A stretch of DNA of 6,671 nucleotides, taken from the NCBI GenBank assembly GCA_964400105.1, contig CAYNTG010000104.1, positions 1 through 6,671 of the forward strand, written 5' to 3'. The DNA comes from CAYNTG01 sp964400105 (GTDB taxonomy: Bacteria; UBP14; UBA6098). Position 1 is the stretch's first letter; each line of letters starts with the position of its first letter. The notes beneath the pieces were generated by a model. It had not been told where the DNA came from. It worked only from the letters and a program-made list of their open reading frames with translations, and ran no database searches. The position numbers and the translations under genes were made by a program. Positions 1 through 6,323 of this stretch are shown one piece after another.

Positions 1-29
1 TCTTATCTCGTGTTCGGTGGTCGAGGCGG

Positions 30-926
30 TTATTTCGGATATTTAAAGGCGTGCTTGAAACGTCGATGAGGCCAGAAATACATCTCCGGTGCACGCCGGA
101 TGGATGCCTCGATGCAATCGGTATAAAGCTGTGTGATCTCGATAATCGCCTCTTCTTTATCGGCGGGAAGATTGTCATAATCCGGCTCCAAAATCTCGAA
201 CTCGATGGTCTGCCTTACCGATCCGCCATCGCGAAAAATGACGGCATAGACGATAGGACATCTCAATTTCAGTGCAAATGCTCCGATCCCTCTCGGCGTC
301 AAAACCGGATGGCCGAAGAACCGGACGGATACGGAGCTTGTGCCGGCGTCCTGATCGGAGAGCATGGCCACCATCCGACCGGAGCGAATCGACTTGATAA
401 CTCCGCGCGTTGCGACTCCCATATGGATAATTCCAGCCCCCATAGAGGAACGAAGGCCGTTGATAAAGCGGTCGACCTTAGCATTTTTTTGTTTTCCGAC
501 GAGGAAATCCACGGGGATTCCAGCATCGGCAAACGATGTGCCCAATAGCTCCCAGCTTCCGAAATGACCGGCGACCCAAAGCACGCCGACGCCATCTTTC
601 ATTCTGTTGGATAACCTTTCGAGGTTAACGATCTCGATGTATTTCGAGGTTCGACCGCGCAACTTCGGCATCAGCGCAAATTCGACCATACTTCTGCAAA
701 AGTTTTTATAGCTCTCCTTAAGAATCCTGTCGGCTTCGATCCTCCCGTATTCTGGAAGGCATATCTTCAGGTTAAACCGCGAAACCTCACGCCGAATGCC
801 GAGCCACCAAAGCACCCCCCCCATCGCACCACCTATCGCCACCGCCCATCGGAACGGCAAAATCCGCAGCGGCAATACCAAAAGCAACACTGCGGCATAT
901 TCCAACGCGTATTTAATCTTCTTCAT
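30..926 (-). CDS. Lysophospholipid acyltransferase, LpxL/HtrB (lipid A acyltransferase) family
   Basis: This family transfers a secondary acyl chain from acyl-ACP onto lipid A precursors at the cytoplasmic face of the inner membrane. The protein is 298 aa, a normal length for the family. An N-terminal hydrophobic stretch (about residues 10-42) would anchor it. The catalytic HX4E motif is visible as GHFGSWEL (His121, Glu126). Other family hallmarks are MLSDQD (about 189-193), RFFGHPVLTPRG (about 202-213) and PEMYFWPHRRFK near the C-terminus (about 280-291). I chose the ATG at 926. A TTG start at 947 would add seven charged residues (LHERKPK) and is less likely. The start lies inside the end of the upstream peptidase gene (14-nt overlap, 913-926), so the two are probably translationally coupled. 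The family call is solid. The exact acceptor and acyl chain cannot be read from the sequence, and a non-LPS glycolipid substrate remains possible. Confidence 0.9.
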   Translation of the reverse strand: MKKIKYALEYAAVLLLVLPLRILPFRWAVAIGGAMGGVLWWLGIRREVSRFNLKICLPEYGRIEADRILKESYKNFCRSMVEFALMPKLRGRTSKYIEIVNLERLSNRMKDGVGVLWVAGHFGSWELLGTSFADAGIPVDFLVGKQKNAKVDRFINGLRSSMGAGIIHMGVATRGVIKSIRSGRMVAMLSDQDAGTSSVSVRFFGHPVLTPRGIGAFALKLRCPIVYAVIFRDGGSVRQTIEFEILEPDYDNLPADKEEAIIEITQLYTDCIEASIRRAPEMYFWPHRRFKHAFKYPK

Positions 927-1812
927 CTTCGGCTTTCTTTCGTGCAATTCTCATTCGAATCAACTTTATCGAACCGAACAGAACAAATAGTAAGGTTATC
1001 GTTGAAAAAGTAATACGCCAATCGGCCAGAAGCAAGGTCCAATTGAACTTTCTCGCGCTCTCGGAGGCCCATATCCGGTAAAATTGGTGGATCGTCATCC
1101 CATAAGCGGATGAAAATCCCACCTCGAAATCGCCCTCTTCGGCGATGCTCTCGATCATCCGCATTGGAGATTTATCCTGCGAGATGCTCATCAGAAAATC
1201 GAACGCGGCACGACTTTCGGCATAAGCAAGCTCCGCCCGGTCGGCGCTCCATCCATTTACATCGTCGAGTCGCGAAAGCGGGATCGTGTTTCCAAACATC
1301 ATGGCCATCGAGAGGCGCGACGACTGGTGAAAATCCATCGGCCCGGTAACCCATTGCGCAAAGCCCTCGTCGAACCATCGTGGAATATGAACATCGCCGA
1401 CGGCGCGGTGCAGGAAAATGTGTCCAAGCTCGTGCACGACCAACTCCGCCGCTTCGAACGACCTACTCCCCTCACGCAAGAAAAGCACGATCTCGCCGCG
1501 CGATGGGTTCGCCGCGCCGATCCCCCAATCGGGGATCGTGCCATGCGTCAAGCGCTCGAATTCGGACCTCGAAAATGCGACGGCAATGCGAATCGTGTCG
1601 GTCGAATCGAACTCGAACGGCATCCGCTCCTCGAATCCTTCGATAGTGGCGACGACCCTCGACTCGAACTCATCGATATTTCGTCCGCCATCGTCGAAAA
1701 CCAGAGGAATTTCGCAGAGTGCGACGTCGATCAACAAAAAAAGGAGCGCCAGACGCTCCAGGATATTCGAACCCCGATTTTTTCTCCAGATAGATTTAAG
1801 ATTCTGGCGCAA
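913..1812 (-). CDS. Membrane-anchored HELGH zinc metallopeptidase, peptidase MA-like (gluzincin) family
   Basis: This is a predicted secreted, membrane-tethered zinc peptidase of 299 aa. A hydrophobic N-terminal segment (about residues 17-33, LERLALLFLLIDVALC) looks like a signal sequence. The zinc site is HELGH (His127, Glu128, His131). The third ligand is probably Glu149 in the WFDEGFAQW motif, the usual gluzincin spacing for peptidase MA-like proteins. One transmembrane helix (about 267-287) is followed by a short basic then acidic tail, so the catalytic domain should face the periplasm. The substrate is unknown. The gene overlaps the lipid A acyltransferase by 14 nt, suggesting a shared transcript and an envelope role. 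The start is uncertain. The only usual start codon before the signal sequence is TTG at 1812, with no clear Shine-Dalgarno. An ATG at 1835 is out of frame by one base across an A5 run. The reading frame is open upstream only to 1845. Confidence 0.82.
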   Translation of the reverse strand: MRQNLKSIWRKNRGSNILERLALLFLLIDVALCEIPLVFDDGGRNIDEFESRVVATIEGFEERMPFEFDSTDTIRIAVAFSRSEFERLTHGTIPDWGIGAANPSRGEIVLFLREGSRSFEAAELVVHELGHIFLHRAVGDVHIPRWFDEGFAQWVTGPMDFHQSSRLSMAMMFGNTIPLSRLDDVNGWSADRAELAYAESRAAFDFLMSISQDKSPMRMIESIAEEGDFEVGFSSAYGMTIHQFYRIWASESARKFNWTLLLADWRITFSTITLLFVLFGSIKLIRMRIARKKAEDEED

Positions 1813-1844
1813 TTCGGTTTTTACTTTTTCTTCATGTATAAAAT

Positions 1845-1850
1845 ATTATA
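1845..1850 (-). promoter_or_regulatory. Putative -10 box for the peptidase-acyltransferase pair
   Basis: The minus strand reads TATAAT, a perfect sigma-70 -10 hexamer, at 1850-1845. No good -35 is present at 16-18 nt. If the box is used, transcription would start near 1838, only a few bases before the out-of-frame ATG at 1835 and about 26 nt before the TTG at 1812. The transcript would then be nearly leaderless if the ATG is the true start. The match could be chance in AT-rich DNA. Confidence 0.35.
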
Positions 1851-1897
1851 ATGCAAAGCAATACGCTGAGATTAAATGTTCGATTATTAGATGATAT

Positions 1898-1925
1898 AAA
1901 TCCAAATGTCAAAATCCAAATAACA
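1898..1925. repeat. Two-copy 14-bp tandem repeat (AAATCCAAATnnCA)
   Basis: Two adjacent 14-bp units share AAATCCAAAT exactly and differ at two positions overall (AAATCCAAATGTCA, then AAATCCAAATAACA). The repeat sits 37 bp before the assembly gap. The unit can also be read as alternating 7-bp halves, which echoes the heptad repeat near 6423. Its function is unknown. It resembles low-complexity intergenic repeats of uncultured bacteria, from memory only. Confidence 0.6.
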
Positions 1926-1961
1926 TAATGTCGAATTGGTCCTATGGACGGATGCCTTTAC

Positions 1962-2061
1962 NNNNNNNNNNNNNNNNNNNNNNNNNNNNNNNNNNNNNNN
2001 NNNNNNNNNNNNNNNNNNNNNNNNNNNNNNNNNNNNNNNNNNNNNNNNNNNNNNNNNNNNN
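1962..2061. other. Assembly gap of exactly 100 N
   Basis: Exactly 100 undetermined bases, the conventional placeholder for a scaffold gap of unknown size. The true distance between the barrel gene and the peptidase gene is therefore unknown, and genes could be missing here. The right flank begins TTACCTAAT, which matches the heptad repeat at 6429-6437, so a repeat may have broken the assembly. Any reading frame drawn through the Ns is meaningless. Confidence 0.97.
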
Positions 2062-2087
2062 TTACCTAATTTCGCACAGGAACCAAA

Positions 2088-3521
2088 TTAAAAACTCGAC
2101 ACAAGCTTGAACTCGAAACCATCGAACTCCGGCTCATAACGGCAGCTTCCGCCGCTACACGTGAACCCGCCGGGGCGTTTGCCATATGCGAGCGTAAGTT
2201 TGTTCCGCTCCCCGACGGCGATATCGAGATAAAATCGACCGAAAGTCTCGTTCCCGCCGTCGCCGGAAGATATGCTCCCCCCCTCGATTCCCGCAGAACC
2301 ATAAGGCGAAAGGGCGAACTCCATAAGGCCGTAATAATTCGTCACGTCCTCGCCATATTCGACGCCGGTTTGAAATTCAATATCCAGCAAAATCGACGCA
2401 CGCTCATTAAGATAGTAAAGCGGTTCGACGACGATGTTAATAGCTTCATCGTCGCCGGGGAAATCCTGATACTCGGCGACAATCTTGCCGGAAAGGCTTT
2501 CAAAATCTAAATATGTCGATCCGTAAATTTCGAGATAACCGTCGGCTTCACCATCGATATCACCCACAGAAGCTGCGGAAAGCATCGCATCGCCGATCCC
2601 GAACGAATATGATAGCTCGCCTCCAAAAGCGCGAGTGTCCATCGGGTCGATCTCCGCGAGATGGCGGCTCATCAGCGTATAACTCGGTTGGTGAACGATG
2701 AGCGGAAGCGTTACGAGCTGCGAGTTATCGCCGTAGCCCTCCGCAATAAAATCCTCCGCCTGAAGATACTCGCCGAAGATGACGATCGGTCCGGCGAATG
2801 CCGATGCGTTTCCGTATATCAAATCGCCGCTCTGAAAATCGCCGCCGTCCGTCTCGCTTCTCCACGAAGCTGAATATTGCGCCTCTGCATAAAACGGCCC
2901 GATCTCCGGAGCGATATTCGCACCCCAGATTTCTCCCTTCAGGTCGTCGAGGATGGAGTCCGGGTCGTGCACCTCGTCGTCGAAAGCGATATAGCTCGCA
3001 CCGAGATTCAGATAGGGAATATCCGATGTTCGCAGGTCAAAACCCTTGATCGAAAAATCATCGAGGTAGTTCCAATTTGCCGCGCCGGCGAGAATTGTCA
3101 AATCCGAGGACGGCAACTCGAAATCGGCAGAAACGCCGTCGAGGTGGTGATCCTGTTGAATCTCCGAACGTTCGCGGGCGTCGAGAACGAATCCGTTTCC
3201 AAGAGTAGCCATGAACGTCCCAACCGTTATTTCGATCCGTTCGGCATCGATAGTCGCCCAGCGCTGCGTAATCTCGTCGTATTCCTCTGAAGGTCTTGTT
3301 ATTGCTGAAGCTCTCGAAGGATGCATCGCCTCGAACCGCGCGCCGAGCGTTACGAACGATTCCGAGACGCGCAGGTTGAATCTATCTTCCAAAAAGCTGT
3401 CGGAAGAATCGTCGCCAGCGAGGCGGAACTCGAACGTGTTATTGCCTGTGAACGAGATTGCGAATGCCGAACAAGAAAGGATGAAAATCGCAGCAGTGGC
3501 GAGGATAAAAACTCTATTCAA
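2088..3521 (-). CDS. Outer-membrane beta-barrel protein, DUF6029-like
   Basis: This is a 477-aa predicted outer-membrane protein. Residues 1-21 form a signal peptide with a likely cleavage after SAFA. The rest alternates short beta-strand-like segments rich in Tyr, Phe and Gly with acidic loops, and the chain ends in FEFKLVSSF, whose terminal Phe is typical of BAM-inserted barrels. Overall shape and the C-terminal GGFTCSGGSCRYEPEFDG resemble the DUF6029 family of Bacteroidetes; I judged this by memory, without a search. The only cysteines after the signal peptide are the two in CSGGSC. The start is a TTG that overlaps the end of the TlpA gene by 8 nt, supported by GGAGG six bases upstream, and it gives a sensible signal peptide. 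It is the last gene of the redox operon before the gap. The pore, if any, and its substrate are unknown. A lipoprotein reading of LSC at residues 15-17 is possible but fits the lipobox poorly. Confidence 0.78.
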   Translation of the reverse strand: MNRVFILATAAIFILSCSAFAISFTGNNTFEFRLAGDDSSDSFLEDRFNLRVSESFVTLGARFEAMHPSRASAITRPSEEYDEITQRWATIDAERIEITVGTFMATLGNGFVLDARERSEIQQDHHLDGVSADFELPSSDLTILAGAANWNYLDDFSIKGFDLRTSDIPYLNLGASYIAFDDEVHDPDSILDDLKGEIWGANIAPEIGPFYAEAQYSASWRSETDGGDFQSGDLIYGNASAFAGPIVIFGEYLQAEDFIAEGYGDNSQLVTLPLIVHQPSYTLMSRHLAEIDPMDTRAFGGELSYSFGIGDAMLSAASVGDIDGEADGYLEIYGSTYLDFESLSGKIVAEYQDFPGDDEAINIVVEPLYYLNERASILLDIEFQTGVEYGEDVTNYYGLMEFALSPYGSAGIEGGSISSGDGGNETFGRFYLDIAVGERNKLTLAYGKRPGGFTCSGGSCRYEPEFDGFEFKLVSSF

Positions 3522-4053
3522 CGGCTTCCTCCGGGATTTCTTCCACGGCTACCGGAAAAAGCGTCTCGATCTTTTCCCTATATTCAGCCTCGTCGCCGGG
3601 CTTGTAACCTGGATGTTGATAGAGGATCGCGTTTCCCTCGCCGACAATGAAAAACTTCGGAAGTTCCGCCACGCCTGCGGCGGTTTTGACCTTGCTGCCC
3701 GGATCCATAAGCACGTTGAATGTCCACCCCTCCTTTTTGGTGAAGGGCTTGACCTTCGGGCGCGTTCGCGGGCCGTCCTCATTTATCGCGAGAACGGTTA
3801 CGCCGTGCTTCTCGAGGAATTTTGACATCCCTTCGAGCTTTCGCAACTCCTTGATGCACGGCTTGCACCACGTCGCCCAGAATGTCACTATCGCGGGGCC
3901 TTCGCCGGTGATTTCCGAAAGCGTAATGTCATCGCCGTTGCACGATTTGAGCGTGAAATCGGGAAACGCCGATGTCACATCGTTTCCCGCAAAAAGCGCC
4001 GAAACGGTAAGCGTAAAAACAATTAAGGTTAACGGTAAAATCCCGCGCCTCAT
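3514..4053 (-). CDS. TlpA/ResA-like thiol-disulfide oxidoreductase (thioredoxin fold, periplasmic)
   Basis: The protein is 179 aa. Residues 1-22 form a signal peptide (cleavage near LFA-GND), which places it in the periplasm. A TlpA/AhpC-type thioredoxin domain follows: PDFTLKSCNGDDITLSEI (31-48), the active-site FWATWCKPC with Cys63 and Cys66, and ELPKFFIV with the probable cis-proline Pro132 near the active site. An extra Cys38 lies before the active site. Members of this family usually reduce disulfides in cytochrome c maturation or in envelope proteins. No cytochrome maturation gene is visible here, so the partners are more likely the adjacent Omp28-like protein and barrel, which is inference. 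The ATG at 4053 is preceded by AGGAG (4059-4063), which overlaps the TAG stop of the upstream gene. The short Glu-rich tail (about 170-179) encodes the ribosome binding site of the next gene. Confidence 0.9.
   Translation of the reverse strand: MRRGILPLTLIVFTLTVSALFAGNDVTSAFPDFTLKSCNGDDITLSEITGEGPAIVTFWATWCKPCIKELRKLEGMSKFLEKHGVTVLAINEDGPRTRPKVKPFTKKEGWTFNVLMDPGSKVKTAAGVAELPKFFIVGEGNAILYQHPGYKPGDEAEYREKIETLFPVAVEEIPEEAVE
3528..3532 (-). promoter_or_regulatory. Shine-Dalgarno that fixes the TTG start of the barrel gene
   Basis: The minus strand carries GGAGG inside the last codons of the TlpA gene (encoding PEEAVE), six bases before the TTG at 3521. The strength and spacing of this site support TTG initiation and translational coupling, because ribosomes finishing TlpA at 3514 pass directly over it. 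Confidence 0.75.
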
Positions 4054-4061
4054 ATCTGCTC

Positions 4062-6026
4062 CTATTTTAGAAGTAGCGTTTTACATCCAACCGAAAATCC
4101 ATCTCCGGTGGCTCGAATCAGATATAATCCACTGGAAAGGTTCCCGGTTTTCCACCTGACATCGAATGTTCCCGCAGAAATCGTGCCGTCGAATATCGTT
4201 GCGGCGACCATGCCGGTAACATCGAACGCCTCGATCTTCAAATCGCCGGCGACCGGCGAATTAATCTCGATGGAAAGCGCACCGTTGAAAGGATTCGGAG
4301 ACGCAGATAGGATTTCCACCGATTCTGGAATCTTCCGCTCCTCGACGCCGACACCACCCCAGAATTCCACTACCCGATCCCAGAAATCGTCGCGCTCCGT
4401 CTCGCTCGCCACAGTTTCGAGCATGAAGGTGATATAAACCAGCTTGCCGCCGCCGGTAGTAAAGGTTTTTTGGATTCCGCATGTCGGGCCGACGTTCAAC
4501 CGAAGGATGCCCTCGGAACCGGTCCCAGCGCGTGCCAAAACTCCCTCCGTCGGAAGACCGGGCAACGTGCACGAATATCCGGTGAAATCCGTTCCGGGAT
4601 ATGTTCCCATCACGCCCATCACGCCGAATTCGAGTCCGTCGTAATCCACACCGAGGCCGAGATGATAAAAAGCGTGGTCGTTGCCGATATCGCGACCCAT
4701 CGAGCCGGAGGTTATCAGCATCTTTCCGCCGTTTTCGAGGAAACCGATCATCCCCTCACGATCGGAGAACATGATCGAATCCTCGAGGTTTATTCCGTCG
4801 TTCCAAACGATCGCGTCGAAAGCGAGGTTCGTGATATCCGGCAAAAGGCCGTGCTCCTCCATCGACCAGATCCCGAACTCGATCCCCTCGTCGGTGAACA
4901 AATCCTCGTAATAAGGAATATCGTCCGTCGCCGCGCTGCTGCTTATGAGCAGCATATCGCCGCCGGAATAGGCCTTGAAATGGAATGTTTCGGTTCTTGC
5001 GTCCGGGTCGTCGACCGGACGGACATAGAGATAGACATTGCCATATCCGACATCACCGCACGGAGACATATGAAGCTCGAAATCCTGCAACTCCTTGCTC
5101 ACAACGGAGATCCGTGTTGAATCGAAAGGCGCGCCGCCGGAGCGAACATCCACGCTCCATCCCGCCGGAACGTCTTCCTCGAACCAGACATCGTATTGAT
5201 CGGCGTTCCGGCCGAAATTCAATATTGCAAAATCGAACACAGTCGTGTCATCCGGCGCGACAAGCTCGCGGAATCGATCCGTCTTGACATTGTGATAATA
5301 ATCGAGCAGATCGAGGGTCGCACGCTTGTCGCATTGGATAATCGAGCTATCGGTCGTGAAATCCTGGATAAAAACCGTGTACCAGCAGTTTTTAAAATAA
5401 CTGGTATAAGTGAAATATGGTGTGAAATCGAATTCGCGCTCGATAACCGTATCGCCATCGACATGGATAGGCTCGCCGAAAGCGCTCGGAAGCATATACC
5501 TCATCACCTGATGAAACTCGGTGTGGCCGTTCGGAGCGGCGTAGTGCATCGAGTCCTCGCTGAGCACGCAAAAGAGGTTTAGCATATTATCGTATCCGCC
5601 ATCTTGACAAGTCAGCCGAACGCGGCATATCCCGCTATCGACAGGGAACACCTCCAGCTCGAACGGCGTATAAACGCCCGCCTGCGACTCCGCGACTGGT
5701 CCCGATGTTGACCAATCGTCCTGCCGAATACCGTTCACGACAACCAGCGGCACGAATCCGAGGCTATACATACCCGCTCGCCGGTTATTCTGATCGACAT
5801 TCGTAAGATGAAACGGATCGTCCGTTGCCGGGCCGTTCGTATGGTATCTCAGAAGACACATCTCGTCGAAGTGCAGCGGGAACCATTCGTCGAGCCATGT
5901 GTCGGCGGCGGCGCAGCTCGGGCAACCTGTATTCGTATTGATCTCGACCATCGAGCGGCGCGAATAGCCGAAGGCGATTCCGATAATCGAGAGGATTATT
6001 ATTACAACCGGAAATCTCTTTTTCAT
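4062..6026 (-). CDS. Secreted multidomain Omp28-like thioredoxin protein with C-terminal sorting domain
   Basis: The protein is 654 aa and exported (signal peptide about 1-20). Domains by eye: (1) residues 25-100, thioredoxin-like, with VEINTNTGCPSCAAAD holding the Cys35-Pro-Ser-Cys38 pair and VPLVVVNG (Pro93) at the cis-proline position, as in Omp28-related proteins; (2) about 120-240, the Omp28-type beta region with HQVMRYMLPSAFGEPI; (3) about 250-350, an Ig-like segment (AILNFGRNADQYDVWFEEDVPAGW); (4) about 355-555, an alpha/beta domain resembling the GATase1-like/flavodoxin-like fold (MLLISSSAATDDI, DAIVWND, GGKMLITSGSMG); (5) about 570-654, a FlgD/type IX secretion C-terminal sorting-like domain (SPNPFNG to LLLK). 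It has 12 cysteines, many for one secreted protein. It is the first gene of the operon, ending 8 nt before TlpA. The precise role is unknown: a thiol-redox or adhesive surface protein is plausible. Domain edges are estimates; the thioredoxin and sorting domains are the firmest. Confidence 0.8.
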   Translation of the reverse strand: MKKRFPVVIIILSIIGIAFGYSRRSMVEINTNTGCPSCAAADTWLDEWFPLHFDEMCLLRYHTNGPATDDPFHLTNVDQNNRRAGMYSLGFVPLVVVNGIRQDDWSTSGPVAESQAGVYTPFELEVFPVDSGICRVRLTCQDGGYDNMLNLFCVLSEDSMHYAAPNGHTEFHQVMRYMLPSAFGEPIHVDGDTVIEREFDFTPYFTYTSYFKNCWYTVFIQDFTTDSSIIQCDKRATLDLLDYYHNVKTDRFRELVAPDDTTVFDFAILNFGRNADQYDVWFEEDVPAGWSVDVRSGGAPFDSTRISVVSKELQDFELHMSPCGDVGYGNVYLYVRPVDDPDARTETFHFKAYSGGDMLLISSSAATDDIPYYEDLFTDEGIEFGIWSMEEHGLLPDITNLAFDAIVWNDGINLEDSIMFSDREGMIGFLENGGKMLITSGSMGRDIGNDHAFYHLGLGVDYDGLEFGVMGVMGTYPGTDFTGYSCTLPGLPTEGVLARAGTGSEGILRLNVGPTCGIQKTFTTGGGKLVYITFMLETVASETERDDFWDRVVEFWGGVGVEERKIPESVEILSASPNPFNGALSIEINSPVAGDLKIEAFDVTGMVAATIFDGTISAGTFDVRWKTGNLSSGLYLIRATGDGFSVGCKTLLLK

Positions 6027-6081
6027 GCGTATCTCATTTCTTTTTTATTATTGCTCGCAAACAAAACGTCAATGATTACCC

Positions 6082-6109
6082 AATATACTTAGGGCGGAAA
6101 CGAAATCAA
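6082..6109 (-). promoter_or_regulatory. Putative promoter of the Omp28-TlpA-barrel operon
   Basis: On the minus strand, TTGATT (6109-6104, 4 of 6 to the -35 consensus) is followed after 16 nt by TATATT (6087-6082, 5 of 6 to the -10). The predicted start near 6075 gives a leader of about 49 nt. A second, weaker option is TTGACG (6072-6067) with AATAAA (6049-6044) at 17 nt. Ribosome binding ahead of the ATG at 6026 is weak (only GAG). FCB bacteria often use divergent promoter consensus sequences, so this is tentative. Confidence 0.35.
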
Positions 6110-6145
6110 TAATCTTTTGTTAATCTTTCGCTATATTGCCGTCGG

Positions 6146-6160
6146 GTCGGCAATGCCGAC
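6146..6160. repeat. Perfect 15-bp palindrome GTCGGCA-A-TGCCGAC
   Basis: The 7-bp arms are exactly complementary around a single central A. At DNA level this could bind a dimeric protein. As RNA the one-base loop would open to a shorter stem. It sits about 50 bp upstream of the proposed -35 of the redox operon. The 23 bp from 6141 share spacing and 14 of 23 bases with the unit beginning at 6269, so it may be a diverged member of that repeat family. Confidence 0.6.
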
Positions 6161-6175
6161 TGATAACGTGCTCAA

Positions 6176-6216
6176 CCGCCTTCGGCGGATTCGCTTTGCA
6201 GGCGAAAATCTCCGCC
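6176..6216. repeat. Two mutually exclusive GC-rich hairpins
   Basis: CCGCC (6176-6180) pairs with GGCGG (6184-6188) across a TTC loop. The same right arm, as GGCGGA (6184-6189), can instead pair with TCCGCC (6211-6216), enclosing an inner TTCGC/GCGAA stem (6190-6194 with 6202-6206, loop of seven). The two folds cannot coexist. This may be a dispersed repetitive palindromic element rather than a regulator, because neither end adjoins a gene in the expected position. Confidence 0.55.
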
Positions 6217-6227
6217 CTCGGCGCAAT

Positions 6228-6260
6228 AAAAAAGAGGGGACGCGTCTCCGCGCCCCCTCT
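6228..6260 (-). terminator. Strong rho-independent terminator on the minus strand, no gene in front of it
   Basis: The stem pairs 6233-6239 with 6254-6260 and 6241-6244 with 6249-6252, eleven base pairs with one mismatch (6240/6253) and a four-base loop (6245-6248). On the plus strand it is preceded by AAAAAA (6228-6233), so the minus-strand transcript reads stem followed by a run of six U. The plus strand has no U run after the stem. No gene lies upstream on the minus strand in this window. It would insulate the redox operon from read-through or end a small RNA. Confidence 0.7.
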
Positions 6261-6268
6261 CAGCATTT

Positions 6269-6323
6269 GTAGGACGGACATTCCTGTCTGACCGTTTTGA
6301 ACAGGCAAGAATTCCTGTCCTAC
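6269..6323. repeat. Inverted pair of 22-bp repeat units (GTAGGAC...CCTGTCTG type)
   Basis: Unit one (6269-6290, plus) and unit two (6323-6302, minus) both begin GTAGGAC and match at 17 of 22 positions. They face each other across 11 bases (6291-6301). Each unit is itself partly palindromic around ATTCC. The decamer ACCGTTTTGA after unit one recurs with one change as ACCGTTTTCA at 6329-6338. From memory, similar GTAGGACAGG-type units are scattered in genomes of several uncultured phyla; this was not checked here. Confidence 0.65.

Noticed and set aside
1928..2110. Plus-strand reading frame running across the N gap
   Set aside because: More than half of it is undetermined bases and the frame is an artefact of the placeholder.
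2798..3825. Long plus-strand frames opposite the barrel and TlpA genes (for example 137 and 204 codons)
   Set aside because: They are antisense to well-supported genes, are Arg- and Ser-rich as expected of shadow frames, and have no domains or start signals.
4938..4953. Perfect hairpin GCTGCT-TATG-AGCAGC
   Set aside because: It lies inside the Omp28-like coding sequence, encodes a Leu/Ser run (LLISSS) and is explained by codon choice.
4470..5120. 216-codon plus-strand frame opposite the Omp28-like gene
   Set aside because: The minus-strand frame has a signal peptide and recognisable domains over the same DNA; the antisense frame has none.
6023..6037. Four-codon upstream frame (MRYA) whose TGA overlaps the ATG of the Omp28-like gene
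   Set aside because: There is no good ribosome binding site before it and such a short frame is easily random, so it is not called as a leader peptide.
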